This document shows positions 11,281 to 24,400 of a stretch of DNA of 64,000 bases, piece after piece. The notes below the pieces were generated by a model. That model saw only the letters and a list, made by a program, of their open reading frames with translations. It searched no databases and was not told where the DNA came from. The stretch covers positions 5,001 to 69,000 of the forward strand of contig JALQPE010000408.1 of NCBI GenBank assembly GCA_030407315.1, read 5' to 3'. How positions within the stretch are numbered: the first letter of the stretch is position 1; every line of letters starts with the position of its first letter. The translations under genes and the position numbers were made by a program. The stretch comes from Asparagopsis taxiformis (lineage: Eukaryota > Rhodophyta > Florideophyceae > Bonnemaisoniales > Bonnemaisoniaceae).

Positions 11281-11660
11281 AAGTTTCACCCGCCTGTGTC
11301 TTAAATTAATGTCCTCTGATACCCTGATTCGCCTGCTGTGTGTTAATCTTATGCCCTTTATTGATGTGTGTTAAAATATTGTCCTCTGAGTCTCTGATTC
11401 GCCTGCCTGCATTGTGTTTGTATTAATTTAATGTCCTCTGAGTCTTGGTTCGCCTGCCTGCTTTTCGTGTGTTGTTAATTTAATGCCCTTTCCCTCCTTG
11501 CATGATCTTGTTGTTCTGACACTGTGTGGTGGTGGTATACTGACACTGATCCGCTTTCCTGCTTTGTGGTGGTGTTTATTTTAATGCCCTCAGAGACTTG
11601 TTCTGCTTCATTTGTGTGTTGTTAATTTATTGTTGTCCTCATTTGAGATTCGCTTACAAA
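11281..11660. repeat. Diverged tandem repeats of about 50-75 bp in the ETS
   Basis: Units share GTCCTCTGAG, then GATTCGCCTGCCTGC, then TGTGTGTTAATTTAAT. Copies of the first motif start near 11311, 11381 and 11433, with degenerate relatives near 11485 and 11584. Spacing is uneven and copies are imperfect. Confidence 0.6.
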
Positions 11661-11690
11661 GGTCGTGTGGCTGTTTTCCTGTCCTCTTCT

Positions 11691-13187
11691 GACACTTGGG
11701 GGGGTTCGCCTGCTTCAGCCTCTTTTGTTCAGTTGGTCCGATGGTCTTACACGCCTTGTTCTTTGTTTGTTGTTTACCCGACTCATGTTCGTTCGCCTGC
11801 CTGCTTCACACACATACACTCACACACTCACTCGCACTTTCGACACTTGGAATTTTTACTCACTCACTCACTCCGACACTTGGTTGTTTTTCCGACACTT
11901 GGTTGTAGATTCATGCTCACACGTTAATATTAATGCTGTTTACCCGCGTTTTCAAACACTTTCACACATTATTTTAATCTCGGTCCGCTGTTTTCTGTTT
12001 ACCCGCTTGCTTCACACACTGACACATTAATTTATTCTTCTTCTGGTACCCGTTTATCTCAGATCTGTCTGTCACTTACATCACACTCACAACACTGTTT
12101 CTCTCTGACACTGTTACCCACGCACCGGTCCTGCGTTGCTGTTTTACAGGTACCGTAATCCAACCATGTATATTTGCGGCATACGACTTCTCTTTCCTTC
12201 CTCTTTTTCTGGGTCTGCACAATTCTCAGTCAGTTACACTTTCGGAGCCACGCAGGCATGTACCATCTTTCGTGTTCAAGCACCCACACACAACAGCCCG
12301 TCAGTAACGGTCAGACGCCACCCTCCACGCCGGTTACAGCGCTTCAAGCATCACGTCTTGCCAACAGGAGGCACGGACATTCTCGTACTTTCACCCCAAC
12401 ACTTAGTGCTACTAGCCTCTTTCCCTCACCTGTCGTCTCCACCCTCGCCGTCGCTCCTCCACGCCTCCGCACGCGCGCATACATGCATCAACACACGACA
12501 AAAACCGCTTCCCCGTTTCAAAAATCGACATGTCTACACACTCGATACGGAGTTTGGTCAGCCGCGCGCCACACGACCAAACCTCTTCCCCGTTCAAAAA
12601 TCGACGTGTCTACACACTCGATACGGGGTTCGGTCGGCCGCGCGCACACATACACACACACACGGGCTACAGACGCAGGCTCGCTCAGACTCACACAGGC
12701 AGATCAGACAGGGTCATTGGTACTACCATAGACATTCACACAGTTCGTTCAGTGACGGCATACCCGGGCTCCACTGCAACACACACGCAGCTTCACCACC
12801 CGAGAGTCGTACAAACCCCTCCCCGTATCTGCGACCGTCCCTCACCGATCGATATCCCGGAATCAAAGCGCGTCGGCAACGGCACACCGGCCTGTCATGC
12901 ACCGCCACAAACTCGTTCTCTCCCGGTCAATCTCACAGCTTCACGGCACTCGCTTCTCGGTTCAGAGTCCATACTACCCAGCGCCATCCACACCGGTCGC
13001 CACACTCGTCCACAGTGCACGCGCAAGCACGCACACCCGGGGAGTCATCATGCTACAACCGGCCCTTCACGACACTTGGGCGGGGACGATGCCTCGCCAA
13101 TCCCGTTTTTGGTTTGAGAATGCACTGGCAAACTTTGACGGCGCAAGCCGCCAAAGCCCCATCAGCAGACACGTTACGACACTTGGG
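11691..13187. repeat. Dispersed GACACTTGG motif (CCAAGTGTC on the rRNA strand)
   Basis: Six exact copies at 11691, 11842, 11875, 11894, 13071 and 13178. They lie upstream of 18S in transcription order. They could be remnants of a spacer repeat or binding sites for a Pol I factor; nothing in the sequence decides between these. Confidence 0.55.
12509..12646. repeat. Direct duplication of about 62 bp
   Basis: Two near-identical copies (about 12509-12571 and 12585-12646), each containing TCTACACACTCGATACGG followed by GGTC, then GCCGCGCGC. They lie within the ETS. Confidence 0.7.
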
Positions 13188-13686
13188 CCTGATGCGCCGA
13201 TCCAGCTCTCACTGAAACTCCGCAAACAGAAACATCTCACTCTCGCACATACACCACACACACACACACTGCAGACTCTTGCATAATCACGTCCAGTCGT
13301 CATCAACTTCACCAGGCACTTGCCACGCCCAGCCCGCCAGCAGAAGCAGTACGTCCTCCACAACAACAGTAGCATCACAGCGCAGTGTAAAGGGTGTCTG
13401 TCCACAATTCAGCACACCAACTGCAGCTAGCTACCATCGCCATGTCCGCACCACCCCCACCAACAGACCAAACGCGCCAGCCCTCAGTCTCTGAACAAAA
13501 CGCAACCTTGAGCCTTCACCGTGTCACACAGCCATGCAAGCACAGCCGGTCACTCAAGCTCGGTCGGTCCTGGTACAACAACCCACACAGCATGCCCGCG
13601 CCCGCCCATTCAAGAGCAGCACAATACCGCAGCGCGCCGCCGCCCCATGCAAACTACCGGCCCCACACAAAAGTGCACATGTCAAC

Positions 13687-14755
13687 AAGCCGTTGCCGTC
13701 ACCCCGGATCCCGTATAATTGTCATGCCCGAAGGCAGAGGACACGGGCGTTAGAGATCGAACGCAGGACATGAAGAGAGAGGTGCGCAAAAAGTGCGGAC
13801 ACACAATAAATTAACACAGACACAAACGACACGGGCGAAATGCACCACCCCGTCACAGACACACACACACACACTGGAGGACTGCACAGACACACACACT
13901 CATGAACGAATTTAGAGTATCCGCACTCACCCGGGATATGCATCCACCCCCGCCAGAAGACACGACTGCCGGTCAAGCACAATGCGCGCGAGTGGTACTG
14001 TTCTCGGTTCAAGCCGTTGCCGTCACCCCGGATCCCGTATAATTGTCATGCCCGGAGGCAGAGGACACGGGCGTTAGAGATCGAACGCAGGACATGAGAT
14101 GAGAGGCGTACAGACACACACACAAGGTACGGACTCACAACAATTCGTGTTCGTGGACACGGATAAAACACACACGCAACCGATGCAACCCGCCATGCGC
14201 CAGACCCAAACACAACATGCACATGTCGACAAGCCGTTGCCGTCACCCCGGATCCCGTATAATTGTCATGCCCGAAGGCAGAGGACACGGGCGTTAGAGA
14301 TCGAACGCAGGACATGAAGGAGAGGTACAAAATCATGCAGAGAACAGACACACAAACGAATCACACCACCCAGACTCGCACACGCGCACTCACCAAAGAT
14401 AATGCCCGAATACCGGCCCCACACAGGCGCACATGTCAACAAGCCGTTGCCGTCACCCCGGATCCCGTATAATGTCATGCCCGAAGGCAGAGGACACGGG
14501 CGTTAGAGATCGAACGCAGGACATGAAGAGAGAGGTACACACAGTCGTGCAGAAACACAATAAATCGAACACACCCAGGGCTCGCACTTTGCGCTCCTCC
14601 ATTCCGCAATGACACCAGCCACCAACCTACCGGCCCCACACAAGCGCACATGTCAACAAGCCGTTGCCGTCACCCCGGATCCCGTATAATTGTCATGCCC
14701 GGAGGCAGAGGACACGGGCGTTAGAGATCGAACGCAGGACATGAAGAGAGAGGTA
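13687..14755. repeat. IGS repeat array, five copies of a ~96-bp unit
   Basis: Copies start at about 13687, 14011, 14231, 14441 and 14658. Each contains GCCGTTGCCGTCACCCCGG, a CCCGTATAAT segment, then GGCAGAGGACACGGGCG and GAGATCGAACGCAGGACATG. Differences between copies are few, for example CCCGAAGG versus CCCGGAGG, and one missing T. Spacing is about 324, 220, 210 and 217 bp. Three or four copies are also preceded by an ACATGTCAACAAG-like leader. Such strongly conserved blocks in an IGS are candidates for spacer promoters or enhancers of RNA polymerase I. A T-loop-like TTCGATC occurs on the reverse strand but no tRNA stem closes around it. Confidence 0.88.
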
Positions 14756-15624
14756 CCCTCATGCGGACACACAATAAATTAATATCGATGCACATCACAC
14801 AACAGATTCGCACACTCCGCTCATCCAATGCACAACAGCCTGCCACCACACACACACGCAAGAACAGATTCACCACACCATACCACCGTCACATTCCCTG
14901 GTCTCATTAGTGCTACATAGAATTGCAGATCCCCATAAATCAAAACTCATAAGAGCAGGGGTCAGGTGTTCATGTCACACAGACAGAGCCGAGATGCCGT
15001 TCCACAGGAGGTGTCCGTTCGTAATGCGTGGCGCGATACGTAGTCTTACAAACTCGAATGTCGCACACCAGACTTGCACACTCGTTCAGAGTGACGAACG
15101 GCCGTGCCCGACCGCTCGATTTCGCACCCACAGAGTCTTAGCAGCACAGCAGCAGCAGCAGCACAAGAAGAGAGAGTTCCGCAAGCAGCAGCGAGGACCG
15201 AAACGACCCATCACTCCGTAGCGGCGGCTGCTACTCAGCACCAGTCGCCCCACCATCACCCCCGCGCAAGCGCAGCAGCAACAGCAGCACAAACAGGCAC
15301 CTTTGGCCGTTACTCAGCGCACCCACCACCACCACCACCACCGCAAAGCGGCAGCAGCAGCAGCTTGGCACCTTTTACACCACCGGCACACGTACTTTCT
15401 GAAACTCATTCTTCATCACACAAACTGTTCTTATCATTCAGGGCTCGGGCTTCCACCCACAGGCAGGGTCCCTCAAACTCAACTTACATCCGATGCTGGA
15501 CCCACGCGCTCGTTGCAACGGCCAATTTAAACACCGGTTTCTCGAAGAGCCTGGTCCCCAAATCCTGCCCCTCTGTTGCAGTGACCAGAATTCCCTCCCA
15601 CTTTCTGCCTTTTTATTAACATAC

Positions 15625-16160
15625 GGCGGAATCACCCACCTAGAGCTGGAATCACCCGAAGCTCAATTTATTCGGCATACTCGCAAAAGAAAAACCCCAG
15701 CCCCCGCAGTCCTTGGTCCGTGTTTTTTCGAGGAACAGTATACAACCAACTCCATCCAGATCAACAGCACAATGCGCCGCGTCACCCGCTTTCTGCCTTT
15801 TTATTAACATGCGGCGGAATCACCCACCTAGAGCTGGAATCACCCGAAGCTCAATTTATTTGGCATACTCACACTCGACACCAGCACACACACCATCAAC
15901 CCAGAATCGCGCACACACCAAATCAATGCCCACTTGCTTTCGGCCTTTCAAATGGCGGAATCACCCACCTGTAGGGGAGCTGGAATCACCCGAAGCTACC
16001 ACCATACCATTTTCGGCGTTACTCACATCTGTGTTCATCAACGAGGCGCACACACGCAGGGACCCCTCCATCACACGCACACGCATGCATCACTTTTAGC
16101 CTTTTCTGTTATACGGCGGAATCACCCACCATCCGGAAGCTGGAATCACCCGAAGCCCCG
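15625..16160. repeat. Second IGS repeat family, four copies
   Basis: Units contain CGGCGGAATCACCCACC (or GGCGGAATCACCCACC), then GAGCTGGAATCACCCGAAG. Copies lie at about 15625-15663, 15812-15851, 15954-15998 and 16114-16157. In several copies CTTTCTGCC precedes and TTCGGC follows. The unit itself contains GGAATCACCC twice. Confidence 0.82.
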
Positions 16161-16200
16161 CTTTTTCGGCCTACTCGTCACACACACCCACACACGCAAC

Positions 16201-17965
16201 TTCAGAGCCCCACTTGCCAGTTCTGCTCGTCTGGTTTACCCATTGGGTATTCAATGCATATCTTCCGCGTCATGCTCGGGGGTGCCGCTCTGACCTGGCA
16301 CCCCCCACGGAGTCGTTCTTCACCCACCTCGTTCATGCTACGCAGCGCCACATCTCCAGCGGTACGCTTTTGTAGCCTCTTCGAAACCCCTCTAGCTGCA
16401 GGGTTTCTCCATATCTCAGATCTGTCGTCATGCAATTTCTCTCTCGTTCGCAAACACACACACAATCTCACCAGCTTCGGACAGGAACCCACGAGGGGAT
16501 CCGCTGGGGGAAGGAGCCGCGCAATCGGGCGTGTGCAATCTCCAGCAGTGCTGCCGCCACTACCTTTGACCACACCCTCCCCCCATATAGGTTGAGCAAT
16601 TCCTTTTACCCCGCACGCACCGTGCCCCATACCCCTCAAAACCCATCACCCCCCGTGGAACACCTAAAAACAACGATTTCTCCAGCTCCGTGACCCCACC
16701 CCCCTAAACACTACCATTTCCGGGCTTCAATTTCCAATCCCTCTCCGTGGCCCCGTTTTGCCCACTTTTTCCGCCCTCCCACTTTCCTCCGCCGATCTCC
16801 TCCGTCTTCTTCCCAAACCCTCATTTCCACCTTGGAAACGTACACTTTCACCCCCCGTATCGATCGACTTGGTCGACTTGGTCATTTCTTCCACAAAACC
16901 CCCTCGAATGCACCAAAAACCCACTTTTTCCACCACCTCGCCAAACCGTTCCCAAACGCCACCGCCGTGTTCCCCCACCACCGCCCGACCCTTACGCACT
17001 TTTTTCTACATCACATTGACTTGGTCAAAATTTCCACCCCGCCCATCACCCCCCTCAGATACACCAAAAATCCACTTTTTTCCAACATGTCGCCAATCGT
17101 CCTCCAACACGTACGGGCATGTTGCCCGACTCTAGTCCCACCCTAGGACGTGTTTTTAGAAATTTCCAAGACTTGGTCGGAAAAAAATTTTTCCCCGTCT
17201 TCCTCGTTACCCCCCTCAGAAGGGTCAAAAATGCAGCACCTTCGAAAAAATGGTCAAAAACAGCTATGGTCAGATCGCTTCCAAACCGGTTGCGATGATG
17301 TTCGGGGAGGTCGGCGAGGGTGCTGGCCGAGTTTGAGCGCGAACGGAAGCGTTTGAAATTTTTAAAAGACTTGGTCGTGAAAACTTGCGACCACCTCCGT
17401 CCTGTTGCGTATGCCGTTAATAAATTCGATTCCAGCCAATTTCGCCCGATTCAAAAAATCAATATTTTAATAGATTAACATGTGGGCAAACTGGCCGGGA
17501 ATCGACGGTGGAATAAAATAATGTAAAATAATCGAGTGCGCTGGAAAGCGTGCGTGCGCGGTGGGGACAGTTAGGAAATGCGAATGGAGGGTGTTCTGGG
17601 CACAGTTTAAGAAAATATTTTTTTGAACCCCCGTTAAGAAATTTCGTTCGCCACGCAGGCGATACGGGGAGCATGTACACGGTGGGGGACAGTTGTGGGC
17701 GGGCGGAAAAAATTTTGGAATAAACTAAGGTACCCGCTCTGAAGCGGTCAATTTGCGTTAATTTAATCGAATGTGCGAAATTGGGCTGGAATCGCACATT
17801 TTTGAAACGTGAATATCTCGGAAACGGTGCGGAATTAAAGGTCGGGACAGATTGGAACGGTGTTTTCAGTGCAGTTTACATCGGATAGGGTCGAATAAGT
17901 CGAGATATGAAGACACTTTTTTTGCAACTTTCGACTTGGTGAAAAATTTCATCTCCTACCAGTAC
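16201..17965. other. Pyrimidine-rich spacer with CTTGGTC motif, no gene seen
   Basis: C/T-rich DNA with a loosely periodic block: GACTTGGTC, then TTTCCAC, CCCCCCTC and CCAAAAA. Occurrences lie near 16866, 17017, 17169, 17368 and 17932. These look like strongly diverged tandem repeats of 150-200 bp that taper off before the hexanucleotide tract. No credible reading frame was found. Confidence 0.45.
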
Positions 17966-18091
17966 GTGTACCAAGGTGGTCCGAGTGCGTCGGTAGTGTC
18001 AATGATGGGAAATTTTTTTCCGCACAAAATATCCAATTCGATAGTATTCGCGACGCTGATAACAGTGGTACCATTGGTTTCTCGAACAGAC

Positions 18092-18438
18092 CAATAGCAA
18101 TAGCAATAGCAATAGCAATAGCAATAGCAATAGCAATAGCAATAGCAATAGCAATAGCAATAGCAATAGCAATAGCAATAGCAATAGCAATAGCAATAGC
18201 AATAGCAATAGCAATAGCAATAGCAATAGCAATAGCAATAGCAATAGCAATAGCAATAGCAATAGCAATAGCAATAGCAATAGCAATAGCAATAGCAATA
18301 GCAATAGCAATAGCAATAGCAATAGCAATAGCAATAGCAATAGCAATAGCAATAGCAATAGCAATAGCAATAGCAATAGCAATAGCAATAGCAATAGCAA
18401 TAGCAATAGCAATAGCAATAGCAATAGCAATAGCAATA
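18092..18438. repeat. AATAGC hexanucleotide microsatellite
   Basis: About 58 uninterrupted head-to-tail copies of a six-base unit (CAATAG/AATAGC) over about 347 bp. No interruption is visible. On the reverse strand it reads as long Leu-only or Tyr-Cys frames, which are artefacts of the repeat. Confidence 0.98.
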
Positions 18439-21400
18439 TGAGAGAACGAAGTTTCCGGAGGTGGTGATCTTCAAGGAGTAGAGTCCATGGAAATAGGGCT
18501 ATAGAGCAGTACGAGATGCAGCAAGGAGCTGCATGTAATCTGGTATATCTTCGTCCACTCTCTTCTTGTCCAAAGGTTTTTCAACTATTAGTAGACATGG
18601 TCTACAAACATTTTTATCCACCTATCTTGATCAAGACGGTAATGAAATCAGAATAATTAGGAGACGAATGCGATACTGCGATAGGATGGTAGGAGATGCT
18701 ACCGCGTTTCCCCCGTTCCCGAAACCCTGTAGCTTGTACCGCTGGGTATTAATATGACTCTACCGATTAGAAAAGGTATACCCAAACAATATGATAAAGC
18801 TAAGAACACTCATTTCTCTTTCAAGAAATACTATCGTAGAAATACTATGGATAGATGCACAACATGAGCTATGTATGTGTAACATACTATTGTGTAAAAA
18901 ATTGGATTGAGCTAGACACAAGTGGTGGGAATTCGAAGTAATCGGTCACAGGAGAGAAAATGGCACAGCTACTATTCAGATGACAAAGGAACGAATTGGG
19001 TAGTCAGTCATCAAGGGTTCCACTCTATGTGCCGTCTGGTCGTCGCGACCAAATCGCGTGAAATGTCTTCGCTGCGCTACTAAACCAATAATAATCAGAG
19101 GTGTGACAACGATGCAGACATGGAAGAACTAACGAACCTTTTTATCATCATTCACACGATAGAGGTAATTATTATGCTCCTACAATAAGAATGCAAAACA
19201 TGTAAACTCCGCATGAAGAGACAATCGCATGTTCGAAGGTCGTTTGATGAAGTTGTAGAGATTGTCACGGATAGGAAATTCAAGAGATGCTTCAGAGTCA
19301 GTCGCTCAAGTTCCAAGGACGAATTCTATGTTAGGAAATGTGTAATTTCAAACAAAGTTAACGGAACAAAGGATTTCAAGGCGAAATTCGTTTCGCTTGA
19401 ATTAACTTCTAACATTTTTCAGAGCATCACGGATGGACCATAGAATGATTATCAAACTGAGTTGTTTAGTCTTGAGAGCAGTGCATTGTATGACTCTTTG
19501 CAGAAGCGTTTAGATCTCTTGAATGCAGGGATTATACTCACAGGAATCCCGAAAGATGAAGAAGTGCTGATGAAGTTATCGAGTGGATTCCGAATATGGC
19601 CCTCACCACCAAGTCCTCCATACGGATGTATTATTTCTATATATGAAACTGCGTTGGAAACTCGGTAACTTCCCGATAGCTATAATCCGTCCCACCTCTA
19701 TTCTAGGAAAGTTTTCCGCTCTCTTTCCACAAAGGCTATGTCCAATTCCAAATAAAGGTTGCTTAATCTGCCTGCAGAATGTGCAGGCAGTGCATTCCAT
19801 TCTTCAGTGTTGGCCGCCTCCTCCTATGGTCAATTTGAACCACGAAAGTAGCTTAACAGTAAATAATCCACAGTATCATTCTAGATTGCTGGAGACGTCG
19901 AGTACGAATACACAGAAAATGTTTTGACACCATTTCTGTGGTACGCAGTTCGGTAGAAGAAGCTGGTACGAGCTATGGACACGGTGTCCTTCGAACGAAA
20001 CAACGAAAAGTGCCACCCGCTGGTGTTTGACTATATTTGGGCAGCTAGAAAAAGAATAGGGTATAGTGGGTTAGCATGTAGAAACGGGCGTCTAGACACA
20101 ACGTCCACGCGAGAATTACGTCAGTAAAACGAGGGTGGCACGTCACCGGAGGCGCTCTCGAGGAAGCCCGATGGCAATACACGAGATCAGCCTCACGTGT
20201 GGCAGTGGGTAGAGAGTGCGCAGCTCAACGGAGACGAAAACCTCGTTTGGTCGGAACGTAAACGTAAAACGTAGAGAGTCAGTCGTAGACAAGAGCACGT
20301 TGCCGGTTCAATGCTTGCCCCCTTTCCCTCCCGCCACGATGGCATCGCATTACAGTGTAAACACTGTTCGTAACGTCCCCGAATGGGAGAGGACCTAGGG
20401 ACCTTGTGGGTCACGCGTGTGGACCCGTTGGTCCGTTGGCCGCGTGCCAGTCCGTCCGCTGCACACTTGTGCCGGTTGCGCGCGCGCACGCGCCAGCAAT
20501 GCTCGTACATTGCTGTTATCGCTCAAGTCCACCGAAATTCGAATCCCGCGGAAAGTCAGAAATAATTTCAATTTTGGAATTTCCACGTATACTACAATTT
20601 CCAAGCCATGAAGCAACACCAGGAATGGCTACAGAAGGTTATCTATTCCTCAAATCATCCCCAACAATGCATATCTAACAAGTATTCTGTATTTTCGTTT
20701 CGAGAGGGGAGATTCTGAGCCACTCGTTATCGTTCTCACCGCACCGTAGCATCAAATTTGTAGAACTTTCATTCAACGTACGAAATTTCTATATAGAAAC
20801 ACGTGAGGAGTATGTGCTGGATGTAAAAAGGGAATGAGAACTACAAGAAAACAGGGATACTTCCAGCAATTGGACGCATCAAGTATCAAACTTTACCATG
20901 GTACTGCAGTAAATAAAACAATTACCAATACAGAGAAGAGTGCTTCTAGCGAAAAGCTAGTATATTAGGATCAGAAGCAGGGACTATGTGTAGCCAGAAT
21001 ACATTTTTAGTGAACGACAGTAATGTAGGCAGTGGCTCTCAATAATCACAGCAAGAACAATATTTTCTTCCAGTCATTGTATTGAAGCTTGTATTCACCG
21101 ACAGTTATGACTCCCTACAAACTTGAAGGCAATAGTGCCATTCCATTTCCCTGTATATACACCAGAATTAGCGCCGTCACCAGCAGTCCGTTTATTTGGT
21201 AACTAGAGACAGTACTTGAGCTAGATTTTGGGATGAACATCCGTGGAATAAAGGTATTGCAACTTCAACAACCATATTATGTCTACCTCATTTTTCATAC
21301 CGGAATTGTTGTAGTCAAATGTATTGTATTTATTCTACTGAATTTTCTCGTGATTACCAAAACATACACATCTTTTGAAATAGGAACAAACCGTATTTGC

Positions 21401-24400
21401 CATCTTCATTTTTTGTTACAATTACGTAGACAGGGTTACTGCTATTAGACGGACGACAATGTAACAATCTATCGCATCATGTTTTTTGACAAATAAAACT
21501 GTGCTCTGTCGGTGTGGTGTCAAACATAGGCTGAATACTTATCAATTTTTCTGAGCACAACCATGAGTCCCTCTTTCTCTTCGCGATTCGAGCCACAAAC
21601 AGCTTCTCAGGATTGCTGTTTTTTTTGTTGGAAATCTCAGTTATGATGGAAACCAATTGCATCATTTTCGTGACTCTTCGGTTTCCCTTCCTAGTTCATC
21701 TTTATCGTCGCCAGAATGTTTATGCATCAATTCCTCAGTTCCCATTCTGAGTTATTGTGCCATACACTCCAGATAACCTGGAGAACTATGGAAATTTTGA
21801 GTCACATCACTTGCAACCCGTTTCCTCCTTTACCCTCTGACATACTTCCCCCTCCTTCTCTAGCTGTATATCACTCTCTTCGCTGTTTCTGTGTCCAGAT
21901 TTTCCGTGATCGTTCCCACAGTTAACAGAAATCTGTTAGTGAGCTCAAAACCAGTTCCACATGTCAACAGAACACATTAGTAGACATTTGTATAGTATTC
22001 ACAGAAATTCTTGGACTAGAAACACATACAGTACATTGAAGGGTGGTTCGATCTGCAACGATTTTGTACAGATTGGAAAAAAGATTCTATGTATAGCTGC
22101 GTTACCTCTCGGCAAATCACGCGGAGTTGCTTTGAGTCGTCTTCTCTCGTTACCAGAGCCTTTCATCTGCTTAGTATTATTCGAGAATTTTTCCAAGAGA
22201 AGAACTTGTAATAGAAACGATTAGTACTCAGCAGAAAGAGAAAGGAGGCCAAATTCGTCATATTTTCCACTATACATGGAGGAGGCTTCAAGCATATATG
22301 TATCCATTCACACACCTGCGCTATCTGTGTATGAACATACCGTTTTCATGGCCGTACAAAGATGTCGTAAAACATCATGGTGTCTCGAGAAGGGTTTTTT
22401 GACCCTATATCGTGGCAGTTTGGTTTTGTGGCTAGAGGGTGCCTGCATGGGTACCGGGTCTAAACTTGAGGTCTTTGTAGAGCTGCTGAGAGGTGTCACC
22501 GAAAACGAAGGACATAGCCTTGTAGCCAACACTTGTTTGAATGGAACGCTCGCTGTCGAATGGCGCTAAAGGTCTTGTTACCAAGTGACCCTTTGGTTTG
22601 AAGCCCCAGTGGAATGCCTTCTTTCACATTCTAATGCTATACAGTCCATCACGAGTGAAAAAAATCCTCTGTTACCAGCTGAGTCTACGAATCTATCATA
22701 TCAGAAACCCTAATTGACATTTATAGAACCAAATTAAACCACGTCTCCCTGGGCTGTAAATTCTGCCCTGCCCCCTTACATTCCTGCAGGATGCTTTCGG
22801 CTCCGACAGATTAAAACAGATAGCTGCATCGCCTCTCCAGGACGAAATTTGAGCCTGCTTACAAATACTAGGTGCATACAGGAATAGATCAAACTACTAC
22901 TTTGGGGAAGTAGCACGCCTAACCATAGAATCTAGAATTTGAACGAAACTATACTTTTGGCCTATCAGCATCTGTTCATACTTGCGTTTCTGTCTGCTGT
23001 TTAGTCCGTCGAAATTCGTATTCCGCGGGAAATCATAATTATTTGCCATTTCCAAACTGGTCACTTGTACCATAGAATCGAAATCGAGTTCTGGACGTGA
23101 AAATGCAGACTCGTTCGTGATTTCTGATGTCCGCAAACTTGTTCAGGAACAAGTTCATGATTAGCTTAGGAAAAATAATAAGCCCATCTGCAAACTAAAA
23201 GACATGATGCGCACATTCCTTTCCGGATAATTAATACAGAATGATTTGTGGATTTCGGACGTGTTCACTCATGTTCTTAGTGTAAACATGCATCCTCACA
23301 CAAATCTCCAAACTTATTTCGGATTTGATTCCAGCCTGCGTATCGAGTTCTGAAATTGAATAAATACACACACAATCTAAGAAGACGCTTTCCCTTTGCG
23401 CCATCTCCAGGTAATTTGTAATACAACGCCTCGTGGTGCCACCAGATCCAGTGGATCGCGTTTTTTGCTAGAACACCAATAGGTAACATATTTTGGAACC
23501 TAGCTTATTTGGAAACTTTTCAGTGAGTCACTGGCTAATGATTTCGTTCTACCAGATGTGCACTGTGTTGTACACTATCCCTGATGCACAAGACTCTTAC
23601 TCTGTGTGTACCACGCCATCCACACCACTCATTAAGGGGTTTTTTACCGCCCTACAGTACCAGTATTTTGCCAATCCATTGAAAACTGTGAAAGGACACT
23701 TAGGGTTAACAGCCGAGCTCTTGCATAATACTTAATCCACGGCGAATCGCCGTCTAAGTTATCTAGCTTCTCCCTTTTTTATAGTACTTGGCACCTTTCC
23801 GGTGCCCCTTTCGTCGCTGATCCAGTGTTTACCTTAGACTTTCCACCAGCTGAATCATCATTACCGTTCACGACGCGCGACCTGTGGAGTGCGTGCCCCT
23901 CAAGCTGCAGTCTTCAGATTCATTATGTACCACCAGAACTGATCTTGTCGCGTAGCTCTCAATTTCTGGATCTCAGTCACATTTTACTTGTTTCTTTTTT
24001 GTGCATAGTTCGTGGCTCAAGTCCGGCCTCTCTCTTACCGTTATATCAGTGCCTCTGGTAACGCTGTCTCGCTGCATGAGTTCCTCCTCTTCCCTTCCAG
24101 GGTCTTTTCCCTGCACGTACTACTCGTGGTGCACGTGCCCATTCATCCCTCCACCCTACATGGTACCCTCGGTTCCTTGGTTTACCACCCTTCACGCGAT
24201 ACCAGCATCGGTAAACCTCCTGTCTATCATTCGCGCTGTATCAGCACCTCTTCTTTTCCTTCTCGACCGTTTGTAATTCCCCTCATACACTAAGAGTCTG
24301 ATAACACTCGGATTATCACCGTTACTCACTACTATTTTCAGTTCCTCACTGATCAAGTTTCTTTTCTATCTTTTCTGCTCGTTTAGGTTTGGGCCGATAA

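Larger units (their letters stand above)
10297..16200 (-). other. rDNA 5' external transcribed spacer and intergenic spacer
   Basis: About 6 kb upstream of the 18S gene in transcription direction. It is filled with low-complexity and repeated DNA: CAG/CAC runs at 10640-10670 and 15140-15370, CA-rich tracts, and the separately listed repeat families. Long open frames here, such as one of 359 codons at 12136-13215, are rich in Pro, His, Ser and Thr, overlap in several frames and look like composition artefacts. The Pol I start site could not be located. No second rDNA unit follows to the right, so this is probably the edge of the array or a chimeric or isolated unit. Confidence 0.7.

Noticed and set aside
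12136..13215. A 359-codon forward frame upstream of 18S
   Set aside because: It lies in the rDNA spacer, overlaps other open frames, is dominated by Pro, His, Ser, Thr and Arg, and shows no domain.
13745..13775. tRNA-like T-loop TTCGATC inside the IGS repeats
   Set aside because: Flanking bases do not pair into a T stem or acceptor stem, and no D or anticodon arm is found.
13687..14755. CRISPR-like regular repeats
   Set aside because: The genome is eukaryotic, units are ~96 bp with irregular 115-230 bp gaps, and the array lies within rDNA spacer.
17956..18474. Long reverse-strand frames of repeated Leu or Tyr-Cys
   Set aside because: They are translations of the AATAGC microsatellite; every frame of such a repeat is open.
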